Below, one piece after another: positions 7,519-15,436 of a stretch of DNA of 20,941 bases. The position numbers and the translations under genes were made by a program. How positions within the stretch are numbered: position 1 is the stretch's first letter; every line of letters begins with the position of its first letter. The stretch is from JBEKJU01 sp050011095 (lineage in GTDB: Bacteria; Desulfobacterota; Syntrophorhabdia; Syntrophorhabdales; WCHB1-27): positions 1 to 20,941 of the forward strand of contig JBEKJU010000033.1 in NCBI GenBank assembly GCA_050011095.1. Direction: 5' to 3'. The notes below the pieces were generated by a model. It was not told where the DNA came from. It saw only the letters and a program-made list of their open reading frames with translations, and did no database searches.

Positions 7519-8850
7519 TCACTTCCCGTAGGTGAGGTCACTCCACAGCCCGAGGTACTCATCCCCCGGGAAAAAGGAATGGTAGTGATGCGCGGTACCC
7601 CGTGTGTCCGATCTCCAATTGTGTGATAGTTTTGCCAGACTGCGGATGTTCTCGTTGCAGACCGTTCTGTCCGCCGTATGGTCCGAGTTCAGGCTAAGGC
7701 TGAATTCCCTTCCGTACTCGCCAAGGGATTCGATAAAGACCTCGGCGGGAGAGACACCCTTGCCGTTCACCCTACCTGTCCATTTCCTCTCTCTTTTCGG
7801 TAACTCCAGTATTTCTTCGTAGGCCTGTTCCCATTCCGCGATCATGGTGGTGAGGGAAAATTTCCGCGGAGCGGCTGTTCGCCCACCGGACGACAGGAGA
7901 CTGCGCAGAGCGGGTTTCCTGTAAAGCTCCTCGATGGCGCGGGCATACCCGTTTCCGTCCTGCGCGACAAGCCCTGTCACCCCGTTCTCCACCATGTATC
8001 GCTCCATTCCGTTCGGCAATACCACGGGGGGAACGCCGGCGGCCATGGCCTCGCTCAGGGCCTGATCACAGGTACCGTAGTGCGTTGGGGCAAGGGGATA
8101 GCCAAAGACGTCGAATGCGCAAAGATAGTCCGCGATGTTGTCGACCTGACCGGCAAAGGTGAACCGTTCGCCGATGCCGAGGCGTCCGGCCTCCTCCCGG
8201 ATTGCGCCTTCACACGGCCCCCCGCATACAACGAAGTGGACCCCAGGAACGTTTACCTGCATGGACATTGTGAGGAAATCGGGGTGCAATTTACAGTAAT
8301 CTACCGTGCCGATATACCCTACCCTGAACCCCTCGTGGGGACGAGGCTGCACGGATGCGACGTGGTCCACGCCGGATGTCGACCAGATGACCCGGAACCG
8401 GGATCTCACGGAATCCCCTACCCTCTTCGCCTCCGGCGTTTCCAGACTCAGGGGCGTGGTGAAGACAAAAATGTCGGGATATTTCAGCAGCGGCCCGGTA
8501 AAGACGTAAGGGGGATGGAATCCGGAGATATGGCTCCACATGACGATCCGCGCCGCAGGCAATGGTTGACGAATAAGAAAATCATAGAGGAGGGGATGAT
8601 TCCACCAATGGATCAACGCAATATCCGCGTCGGCGATCGCCCGTATGATCCCCGCGGGATTCCCTGCCATATTTTCCGCGAGATCGAACCCTGTTTTGCG
8701 CGCTGTCTCCAAGGCCGTGGCATTTGCATAGTCGAGACAGACAACCTTGTGCGCGAAACGGCCATTTCCATTGATCCTTTTCAGGTAATTCAGGAGCACC
8801 CTGCCCACGCCTCCGCCGAGATGCGGGGTTATGTGAAGGACAGTATCCAT
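7519..8850 (-). CDS. Family 4-type GT-B glycosyltransferase with a C-terminal extension
   Basis: A 443-residue GT-B glycosyltransferase. The N-terminal fold opens MDTVLHITPHLGGGVGRVLL, with the GGGVGRVLLNYL loop typical of family 4. The C-terminal donor-binding fold begins at VGYIGTVDYCKLHPDF (177-192) and carries the nucleotide-sugar signature around CDQALSEAMAAGVPPVVLPN (261-280). After residue about 345 a further 95 or so residues, rich in charged and Ser residues, go beyond the usual family length; their role is unknown. The ATG at 8850 has AGG five bases upstream and is preferred to an in-frame GTG at 8856. It probably transfers one sugar of the glycan, with the operon's CDP-sugar one possible donor. 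Confidence 0.88.
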   Translation of the reverse strand: MDTVLHITPHLGGGVGRVLLNYLKRINGNGRFAHKVVCLDYANATALETARKTGFDLAENMAGNPAGIIRAIADADIALIHWWNHPLLYDFLIRQPLPAARIVMWSHISGFHPPYVFTGPLLKYPDIFVFTTPLSLETPEAKRVGDSVRSRFRVIWSTSGVDHVASVQPRPHEGFRVGYIGTVDYCKLHPDFLTMSMQVNVPGVHFVVCGGPCEGAIREEAGRLGIGERFTFAGQVDNIADYLCAFDVFGYPLAPTHYGTCDQALSEAMAAGVPPVVLPNGMERYMVENGVTGLVAQDGNGYARAIEELYRKPALRSLLSSGGRTAAPRKFSLTTMIAEWEQAYEEILELPKRERKWTGRVNGKGVSPAEVFIESLGEYGREFSLSLNSDHTADRTVCNENIRSLAKLSHNWRSDTRGTAHHYHSFFPGDEYLGLWSDLTYGK

Positions 8851-8868
8851 CGTCACCTCGTGAGACCC

Positions 8869-10494
8869 TTATTGCACCAGATTGAAATGTTTGGCATACC
8901 GCTCCCATGTGGTGTTTGTGCCGACCAGATGAAGAAATGCGTTCTCATGACGCGCCGTTGTTTCATCGCCCTTCCCAACCGCTCTTAAGGATTTAGCCAG
9001 GAAATAATGGGCAAATGCGTGGTCTGGATAGTTTTTTGTGATATCCCCGAAATAGAGCGAAGCCTTGTGGTAGTCGCCTGCACGCAGGTTGTAGTTGCGC
9101 ACGAAATTGGCCTCCAAGTTCATTAGATATGCCTTTTGCTCGATGTACGCGGGGTCGATCCCAGGGGTTCTTATATTGCATTTGGTCGAAATGTATTCGG
9201 CGGGGTCCGCATTTACCAGATATCCCTTCTCCTTGCAAAGGTCGTAAAGCCTGCTCCCGGCGATTGGTACGGCTATGTTGAAATAGACCCAGTCAAATCC
9301 CACATCAAGAATCGTCCGCATCGTCTCTTCCCTGTGCTCCTCCGTCTCGCCCGGAAACCCGATGATAAAGAGGGCATGCACGTTGATGCCGTTCTTCCGC
9401 ATGCTGAGAGCCGCGGTTCGTATCATGCGCGCCTTAAGTGGTTTGTTGATGATATTTTTCAAGACATAATCCGAACCGGATTCGACTGCCAGTGAAACGG
9501 AGCTGACGCCCGCGTTCGCCAGGAGACTGCCGATCTCGTCGTCAATGGCATAGACCGCCGTGCCGTTCGGCATTTCTATCCTGAGGTTGAGACCGGCAAG
9601 CCTGCGCAGGATATGCTTGGCCCGTCCTTTATCGGCCAGGAAGTGATCGTCTTCTATGGCAAGGACGTTCATCCCATACGAGCTTTTTAGCTCTTCCACT
9701 TCAGCGACCACCCTTTCGACGCTCATGAAGCGCATTTTCTTGCCATGCACGGTTCCACTCGCGCAAAAGACACAGTCGAAAGGACAGCCTCTGGACGTAT
9801 GAATGCTGAACTGTCGGGTGCCCGGGGTGGAATGAACCTTATCTATCGCTCTTCCGGTGTATTCGTCCACATCGATCAGGCTGTAGTCGAAAAATGGGAT
9901 ATCATCGAGATTCTGAACAAAAATACCCTGGGGTATTCGCCGTTCTCTCAGGCTATTCCTGGTAATCCACGCCGGATACGCTTTAAAACACGCATCGGCG
10001 TCATCGGCGTCCAATAGCTGGCAAAGAGGTATTTCGCCCTCGCCAAAGCACGCGGCGTCGACATAGGGGAAGTCAGCCAGCAACTCATTGGCTAAATTGG
10101 TGGCCAATCCGCCACCGACCACAAGCACCGCATCCGCATCCATCTTTTTGATCGAAGTCGAGATCATGCCCAGGTACTTGTAACACGTGTTGAACAATAG
10201 AGATATCCCCACGATGTCCGGGCGAAACTGTTTCATCGTCTCTTCAACAATATTCTCTATCTCCGTCCCGATCTCACTGCATATCTCGCATCGCTTGTAG
10301 ACTTCGAGGTTCAGATCGATGATCCTTGTCTTGACATCGTATCTCGAATACGCCTTGCCATAGGCAGCCAGGGAAAGAACACCGTAAGGGACCGTAAAAA
10401 GAGGCAGTTTGGCCGTTATCTCCTTCGAGAGATAGTCGTTGACGTGAAAGAAGGGTGGAATGATAAATAGAATCTTTTTCGTCTTCTTCAGCAT
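8869..10494 (-). CDS. B12-binding-type radical SAM enzyme with a helical (TPR-like) C-terminus
   Basis: A 541-residue protein of the class that includes BchE-like and other cobalamin-dependent radical SAM enzymes. The N-terminal Rossmann-like domain (residues about 5-165) has PPYG-like VPYGVLSLAAY, VGISLLF, VVGGGLATN and FGEGEIPL. The radical SAM core has C237-x3-C241-x2-C244 (CPFDCVFC) and later GFPGETEEHREET. No DxHxxG cobalamin motif is visible, so B12 itself may not be bound. The last 60 or so residues look like one or two tetratricopeptide-type helical pairs (YHKASLYFGDITKNYPDHAF). Family members methylate unactivated carbons, cyclise or rearrange. The substrate is unknown; modification of the sugar or its acceptor is the inference from context. 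Confidence 0.86.
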   Translation of the reverse strand: MLKKTKKILFIIPPFFHVNDYLSKEITAKLPLFTVPYGVLSLAAYGKAYSRYDVKTRIIDLNLEVYKRCEICSEIGTEIENIVEETMKQFRPDIVGISLLFNTCYKYLGMISTSIKKMDADAVLVVGGGLATNLANELLADFPYVDAACFGEGEIPLCQLLDADDADACFKAYPAWITRNSLRERRIPQGIFVQNLDDIPFFDYSLIDVDEYTGRAIDKVHSTPGTRQFSIHTSRGCPFDCVFCASGTVHGKKMRFMSVERVVAEVEELKSSYGMNVLAIEDDHFLADKGRAKHILRRLAGLNLRIEMPNGTAVYAIDDEIGSLLANAGVSSVSLAVESGSDYVLKNIINKPLKARMIRTAALSMRKNGINVHALFIIGFPGETEEHREETMRTILDVGFDWVYFNIAVPIAGSRLYDLCKEKGYLVNADPAEYISTKCNIRTPGIDPAYIEQKAYLMNLEANFVRNYNLRAGDYHKASLYFGDITKNYPDHAFAHYFLAKSLRAVGKGDETTARHENAFLHLVGTNTTWERYAKHFNLVQ

Positions 10495-10541
10495 AATTCA
10501 CCCTTTTTTAGAAGAATAGCTCTCGAGAATCCTGGACCCTC

Positions 10542-11717
10542 TCACGATTCACACCCGTATCTTTCATGGGGTATCGCATACAGGACACATCCTGTTCCGA
10601 GCCAGCAATGGAGCCTTAACAGAAAGACATAATCCGCAAGGTTCTTCATGAGAAAGGCGGGGAGTTGCCATAAGCCGTTACGATTATGGTAGACGGTAAC
10701 CGCCAGAAGCGGGCGATACCTGTTGAGGTGATGAATTCCACCTTCAAGCGCATCGAGTTCCCACCCTTCCAGGTGCAGCTTGATGAATGTGGCCGGGATA
10801 TCCATCTCATCCAGGGTTTGCATCGGAACAAACTCATCCGTCAGGGGGCTCACCTGTGAGGCGTAACCGAGACCGTGGAAAAACGGAACGCTTCCGACGT
10901 TTCGACCGAGGGCGCACTCAATGATATCGATCTTGTTCGGGATCGCTCCGTTCCGCCCATGGAGCACGTCCCGCAAGACGGCACTATTATACCTATCCGG
11001 TTCAACCGCGAAGATCCTGTCGAACCCGTGATCGACGGTCGCCATGAACCGCAGGCTGACCTCGCCGTGATGGGCGCCCCCATCCAGGAATATCTCTCTC
11101 CGGTGAAGGAACGAGCGAATTTCTGGAACGAAGAACCGGTCGTCCAACGTGACGGGCGCGCCGGGGAAGGAAAGTTCATTGCGCATGCTGTGCCATGCGA
11201 TAAACTGTACATGATGGGCGCGCGACACATCGTCGGCCCAGTTGGTCATCGCGTAGTCGATCCCCTCCACGTCATCATCGGTAAGCGTTCCGGTAAACCA
11301 GCCACTGCCCAAGGGATGAATATCCCTGTACGCTTCGGTGATATCATAGAAGGAAACCATATCCCGCCAGCCCTGCCGTGACAGGGCGGAGGTGATGCCC
11401 GCGAATGGGGAGGTCGCCACGCAGATGGCAAGCAAACAATCACGCCTGTCGTTGACGGGGACATCCTGCGGGCTGACTATATCGATACCATCCCAGGTTG
11501 CGTCGTCCGAATACCGACCGGGATCGGCATCGACCACATACCGGAAAGGGATCTCAAGCATGTTGAAGAATTCCTTCGCCATTCGTCCCAGGCTGCCGGC
11601 CCCGTAGAGCACGAGTGGCTTATCCACGGTGCGGGGCCTGAAGCCTCCCGCGGGTTTCAGGAATTTCCGGAGTAACGGGCGGACCTCAACGATGCCGGGC
11701 AGGCCGGACCCGGTCAT
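10542..11717 (-). CDS. FkbM-family methyltransferase with an N-terminal Rossmann domain
   Basis: A 391-residue two-domain protein. Residues about 30-130 form a small Rossmann unit (VLYGAGSLGRMAKEF, YVVDADPGRY, LLAICVATSPF) like those found attached to sugar methyltransferases. Residues about 205-345 are an FkbM-type methyltransferase: FLDGGAHHGEVSLRF (210-224) is the SAM-binding loop, AVEPD (237-241) the acidic strand end, and FIKLHLEGWELDALEGG (311-327) the FkbM signature. FkbM enzymes mostly O-methylate hydroxyl groups, often of sugars. The start overlaps the stop of the upstream radical SAM gene by 4 bp (ATGA), so the two are translationally coupled. Likely role: O-methylation of the flagellar glycan. 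Confidence 0.88.
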   Translation of the reverse strand: MTGSGLPGIVEVRPLLRKFLKPAGGFRPRTVDKPLVLYGAGSLGRMAKEFFNMLEIPFRYVVDADPGRYSDDATWDGIDIVSPQDVPVNDRRDCLLAICVATSPFAGITSALSRQGWRDMVSFYDITEAYRDIHPLGSGWFTGTLTDDDVEGIDYAMTNWADDVSRAHHVQFIAWHSMRNELSFPGAPVTLDDRFFVPEIRSFLHRREIFLDGGAHHGEVSLRFMATVDHGFDRIFAVEPDRYNSAVLRDVLHGRNGAIPNKIDIIECALGRNVGSVPFFHGLGYASQVSPLTDEFVPMQTLDEMDIPATFIKLHLEGWELDALEGGIHHLNRYRPLLAVTVYHNRNGLWQLPAFLMKNLADYVFLLRLHCWLGTGCVLYAIPHERYGCES

Positions 11718-12796
11718 CGCAATCCGTCCGGGGCCGACCTACTTTCGACGGTCTGCGCATCCAGGGCGCCCCCATCCTGCCCTCGATCGTGGAGCCCCTC
11801 GATGCGTGGGAGCAGCATCTCCGCGAAAGGGTCTATATTGTCGGGAAGGCAGTGCGACAATTGTCCGCAGTCCGCGCACATCGCGTTCTCCCTCCGTCTT
11901 TTCATGAGATGGGTTCTCCGGTGTGCCAGCAGGGCCTCGCCGTTCCAGATTTCTTGAAGGGTCTGGCTCCTCACGTCCCCCACGATAAGGTCTCTGGACC
12001 AGTCGAGAAAGCACAGGCTAGCCGTTCCATCGGAATTGACGGACAGGGAATAGAATATGTAGGGACAGACCTCGACCCGTCCGATATCCTGACCGTAGAT
12101 ACCCACTTCTGAATTCACGCTGACGCCGTTCATATCGAAATTGGGCCAGCATGGGGCGACGTACTCGATGGATATACGGTCGGCGATATCTCCGAATATA
12201 TCGAAAAATCGTTCCTTCTCGCCCTCGGACAGAACGTCTCCGACGGTCTTGATGCAGATGACGCAGTCCCCCTTGTGCTCGTAAAGATGGCGAATATTGT
12301 CGACCAGCCTATCGAAATCCAGACGGTAACCGGTGAATCTTTCGTATGTTTCCCGCGACACGCCGTTCACCGAAATGTTGATCCGGTCGAGACCGGCGGA
12401 GATCAGCTCAAGATTCCTTTTGGGATTAAGGAGGGAGCCATTGGTGGTAGTGTCGATCTGGAGCGCGCAGGCCCGTTCCTTCGCATACCGTATCATATCG
12501 GCAAACAGGGGATGCATCAGCGGTTCCCCGTCCTTATAGAGACGGAGTACCTTGAGGGGCCTTTCGAGGTCACCCAGATCGTCGATGATCTTCCTGTACA
12601 GGTCAAAATCCATCAGTCCCGGCTTGCGGCCCCTTTTCCTTGTGGGGGGCCTGCTGCCGGTAGGGCAGAATTTGCAGTGAAAATTACAGATATCGGAGGG
12701 GTCGACGAACAGCACGAAAGGCGTGCTCAAGGGGATGACCTCTTCAAGCCTCGTCCTGTTCTGGAGTTCAATTCTAGGTTTTATCTCGGCCTTCAT
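11714..12796 (-). CDS. Radical SAM/SPASM enzyme (first copy of the operon)
   Basis: A 360-residue protein. The cluster motif is C37-x3-C41-x2-C44 (CNFHCKFC), with DGEPLMHP (89-96) in the GGE position and TTNGSLL (117-123) after it. The C-terminal SPASM domain shows C244, C262, C307, C310 and C316 as cluster ligands, with LSVNSDGTASLCFLDW between the first two. Reaction and substrate are not readable from the sequence. Genes of this kind recur in polysaccharide clusters. GAGGTG lies ten bases before the ATG; the gene starts 9 bp after the SDR stop and its own end overlaps the FkbM start by 4 bp. A basic loop (RPPTRKRGRKP, 49-59) after the cluster motif is unusual and might contact a phosphate-bearing or protein partner. 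Confidence 0.87.
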   Translation of the reverse strand: MKAEIKPRIELQNRTRLEEVIPLSTPFVLFVDPSDICNFHCKFCPTGSRPPTRKRGRKPGLMDFDLYRKIIDDLGDLERPLKVLRLYKDGEPLMHPLFADMIRYAKERACALQIDTTTNGSLLNPKRNLELISAGLDRINISVNGVSRETYERFTGYRLDFDRLVDNIRHLYEHKGDCVICIKTVGDVLSEGEKERFFDIFGDIADRISIEYVAPCWPNFDMNGVSVNSEVGIYGQDIGRVEVCPYIFYSLSVNSDGTASLCFLDWSRDLIVGDVRSQTLQEIWNGEALLAHRRTHLMKRRRENAMCADCGQLSHCLPDNIDPFAEMLLPRIEGLHDRGQDGGALDAQTVESRSAPDGLR

Positions 12797-12805
12797 GACT
12801 GCTTT

Positions 12806-13729
12806 TCACCTCACCCGTCGTGCGCCCCTCGCTGCCTGCGCAGCGGACGCCCGAAGGTCGTCATCAACGACGGCGAGTTGCGCCACATTGCTCTCTTCCA
12901 CAATCTTGCGGAGTCTGGCCGCGTCACCCCAATAGGCCATCGGTTCGTGTTCCGGATAGGGGAAAACGCCCAGATTGAGCCGAAGGCCGCTTCCGCGGCG
13001 GGCGATCCGGTCCTCCACCAATCGTCGAACCGATATGGGCTCGCCCGAGCAGATGTTGCATATGCCCTCGTACCTGTCCTGCATGGCGAGCAACACGAGA
13101 AGGCGGGAGGCCTCCTCCACGGGAAGATAATCCCTGAGCTGTTCGCCTCCCGACATATCAAAGCACTTCTCGTTGCGCGCCATCGCCCGGTCGACTTGAG
13201 GGATCAAAGCCCTCGGGTGCTGTCCCTCTCCATGGAGAAAAAAGAATCGCCCCCAGGTCAATCGAAAGGGATATTGTTTTTTCAGCTCTTCCAGAAAGAG
13301 ACGCAACGCGTTCTTCGCCATGGCGTAACAGGTGGTGGGGCGTGGGACGGCATCTTCGGCAAGGCAGCCCGCCTGCAGGCCGTACTCGTAGCACGTCCCG
13401 GCAACCGTGAGACTGCGAAGACCACCTGCAACCATATTCTTGAGAAAACGATAGCTCATCAAAAGATTATGCTCCAGGTGCAAGAGATCGTTATAGTTGG
13501 GCAATCCTCCCCAGGCCAGATGAATCAGCCTGTCCGGTCTGCCCAGTAAATCATAGTAGTCATTCCGCTCTATCCCCAGGTCCTGGACAACATACTCAAC
13601 GCCAAGCCGTTGAAGCTGCTCCTCGTTGCGGCCGGATGCGATAACCCGGCAATTCCTGCTGCGGCTCAACCAGCGCACGACGTGTCTTCCGACAAAACCT
13701 GATGCACCCGTCACCGTGACGGTAAACAT
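12806..13729 (-). CDS. NAD-dependent epimerase/reductase (extended SDR), putative CDP-hexose 4-reductase
   Basis: A 307-residue extended short-chain dehydrogenase. The coenzyme loop is GASGFVG (8-14), LIHLAWGG (68-75) marks strand 4, and the catalytic pair is Y135-x3-K139 (YAMAK), with T112/C113 near the place of the usual Ser. Later conserved strands (LRDYLPVEEASR, ICNICSGEPISV) are present. The ATG at 13729 begins one base after the stop of the 3,5-epimerase and has GGAGG upstream; a longer in-frame start at 13753 would lie inside that gene and is less likely. Following a 4,6-dehydratase and a 3,5-epimerase, the expected job is reduction of the C4 ketone to give a CDP-6-deoxyhexose. Epimerase activity cannot be excluded. 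Confidence 0.86.
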   Translation of the reverse strand: MFTVTVTGASGFVGRHVVRWLSRSRNCRVIASGRNEEQLQRLGVEYVVQDLGIERNDYYDLLGRPDRLIHLAWGGLPNYNDLLHLEHNLLMSYRFLKNMVAGGLRSLTVAGTCYEYGLQAGCLAEDAVPRPTTCYAMAKNALRLFLEELKKQYPFRLTWGRFFFLHGEGQHPRALIPQVDRAMARNEKCFDMSGGEQLRDYLPVEEASRLLVLLAMQDRYEGICNICSGEPISVRRLVEDRIARRGSGLRLNLGVFPYPEHEPMAYWGDAARLRKIVEESNVAQLAVVDDDLRASAAQAARGARRVR

Positions 13730-13730
13730 T

Positions 13731-14333
13731 CTACCTGTCCTCCAAGGGGGCATTGATAGCCGGTCCCTGCCGGCGCAGTAAGGGCTTCCCGCCTTTCGTC
13801 ATCACGTCTTCGAAGTCAGGGTAGCCGGCATCCTTCGGCGATATCATCGGATCGCCGTAGGGCCACTCGATCCCGAAAAGTCGGTCATTCCATCGGATGC
13901 CCCGTTCGAATTCGGGCGCATAGAACTGCGAGACCATGTAGAAGATCTCGGAGTCATCGGCCAATGTTTCGTAGCCGTGCGCAAACCCCTCGGGCACATA
14001 GAGCATTCGCCGATTGGCTGACGTCAACTCCACCCCGAACCACCCTAGGTACGTGGGCGACACAGGGCGAATATCGACAATCACATCATAGATGCCACCC
14101 CTGATGCATCGCACCATCTTTGTCTCGGCAAAGGGCGCCGCCTGATAATGCAGCCCGCGCAGGATACCTTTCCAAACGCTATGGGAGATATTGCACTGCA
14201 CAACATCCGGTTTCATCCCCCGTTCCTCAAATTCACGGCAACAAAAGGCGCGGGCGAACATACCCCGCTCGTCGCAAAACGGCTCCATCTCGACTATGTA
14301 TGCATCCTTCAGCGGTGTTTGAATGAACTTCAT
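13731..14333 (-). CDS. RmlC/RfbC-family sugar 3,5-epimerase, probably acting on a CDP-4-keto-6-deoxyhexose
   Basis: A 200-residue cupin, close to the usual length of dTDP-4-dehydrorhamnose 3,5-epimerase. Conserved catalytic features are visible: LRGLHYQ with H62, K72 after AETKMVRC, EGFAHGYETLAD with H119, and EIFYMV with Y132, followed by YAPEFERGIRWND. All key residues look intact. The ATG at 14333 overlaps the stop of rfbG by 4 bp (ATGA); an in-frame TTG at 14345 is less likely. No rmlA, rmlB or rmlD is nearby, so the substrate is inferred to be the product of the CDP-glucose dehydratase rather than a dTDP-sugar. The analogous AscE enzyme of the CDP-ascarylose pathway shows that this family can act on CDP-sugars. 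Confidence 0.9.
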   Translation of the reverse strand: MKFIQTPLKDAYIVEMEPFCDERGMFARAFCCREFEERGMKPDVVQCNISHSVWKGILRGLHYQAAPFAETKMVRCIRGGIYDVIVDIRPVSPTYLGWFGVELTSANRRMLYVPEGFAHGYETLADDSEIFYMVSQFYAPEFERGIRWNDRLFGIEWPYGDPMISPKDAGYPDFEDVMTKGGKPLLRRQGPAINAPLEDR

Positions 14334-15436
14334 TGCATTACCCAACGGGTGCGCTTCGCTCCGGCGTCCTGCACAAACCGATCAATGTCGTCGCCGGTTC
14401 TCAATTGCCGCCGCTCGTAAAAGGCCCTGTACCAGGAAATGGTCCGGGAAACAGCAGTCTCAATATTCCACACCGGGGTCCATCCCAATTCGGACCGGGC
14501 CTTTGCGCTGTCGAGCATCAGACTGCCCGTTTCGCCCGGCTCATTGCCTGCACCATTTACGCTGCATATCACGCTGGACCATGATTCAGCCGCAAGCTCA
14601 ACCAGTTCTTTGACGGTTATACGGCTTTCCTCGGAGGGTCCGAAATTCCATGCCCCGGAGAACTCCGGCCTGCCCTCGAAGAGTCTTTGCCCCAAAAGCA
14701 GGTAACCGCTCAACGGTTCGAGAACATGCTGCCACGGACGGATCGCGCGAGGGTTTCGTATCCGCGCCTGGGCTCCCGCACTGGCAGCCCTCGCGATGTC
14801 AGGGATGATCCGATCAGCGGCCCAGTCTCCTCCTCCCAGAACATTTCCCGCGCGGACCGTCGCGAGGAGCACTCGATGACTCTTTCCGTATTCTTCAGGT
14901 GAAAAAAACGAATTCCGCCAGCTCCCGGCGATAAGCTCGGCACATGCCTTTGACGCGCTGTAAGGATCGTAGCCCCCCAATCGATCGTTCTCCCTATAGC
15001 CCCAACTCCATTCCTTGTTCTCATAGCATTTGTCACTCGTAACCAGTACTATGGCCCGAACGGTTTTGACGGCGCGACACGCCTCCAGCACGTTCATCGT
15101 TCCTAGGCTATTGGTAGTAAAGGTTTCAACGGGGTCCTCGTAAGAACGGCGTACGATCGGTTGAGCGGCAAGGTGAAAGACTATGTCGGGTCTGAATTCC
15201 TCGAATGTCAGTCTCAGCTTCTCCTGATCGCGAACATCACCAATTACGGAACCCATCCCGAGACAGAGTTTGTCAAAATGGTTCGGCTCAGTCGGCGGCG
15301 GGAGCGAGTATCCTCTCACCTCCGCACCGAGCCGTATGAGCCAGGCACAAAGCCATGATCCCTTAAATCCTGTGTGGCCGGTGACAAGAACCCTTTTGCC
15401 ATCGTAAATGCCCTGAAACAGGCTCGCAGGTTCCAT
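14330..15436 (-). CDS. rfbG: CDP-glucose 4,6-dehydratase
   Basis: A 368-residue extended SDR that converts CDP-glucose to CDP-4-keto-6-deoxyglucose in the cytoplasm. The NAD loop is GHTGFKGSWL (20-29), which is characteristic of this enzyme rather than of the dTDP-glucose form. The catalytic residues are S134-D135-K136 and Y159-x3-K163 (YSASK). The ATG at 15436 shares one base with the stop of the cytidylyltransferase gene (TAATG) and has GGAAG eight bases upstream; an in-frame ATG at 15451 is possible but lacks a ribosome site. Together with rfbF this is the entry to CDP-6-deoxy and 3,6-dideoxy sugars. The RfbH-type 3-dehydrase needed for the dideoxy branch is missing here. Confidence 0.95.
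   Translation of the reverse strand: MEPASLFQGIYDGKRVLVTGHTGFKGSWLCAWLIRLGAEVRGYSLPPPTEPNHFDKLCLGMGSVIGDVRDQEKLRLTFEEFRPDIVFHLAAQPIVRRSYEDPVETFTTNSLGTMNVLEACRAVKTVRAIVLVTSDKCYENKEWSWGYRENDRLGGYDPYSASKACAELIAGSWRNSFFSPEEYGKSHRVLLATVRAGNVLGGGDWAADRIIPDIARAASAGAQARIRNPRAIRPWQHVLEPLSGYLLLGQRLFEGRPEFSGAWNFGPSEESRITVKELVELAAESWSSVICSVNGAGNEPGETGSLMLDSAKARSELGWTPVWNIETAVSRTISWYRAFYERRQLRTGDDIDRFVQDAGAKRTRWVMQ

Noticed and set aside
8080..8988. Open frame of 302 codons on the plus strand
   Set aside because: Antisense to the GT-B glycosyltransferase, which has clear family motifs; the plus frame has none.
12275..13549. Open frame of 424 codons on the plus strand
   Set aside because: It lies opposite the SDR and first SPASM gene, has no recognisable domain and a His/Arg/Pro-rich composition typical of antisense frames in GC-rich genes.
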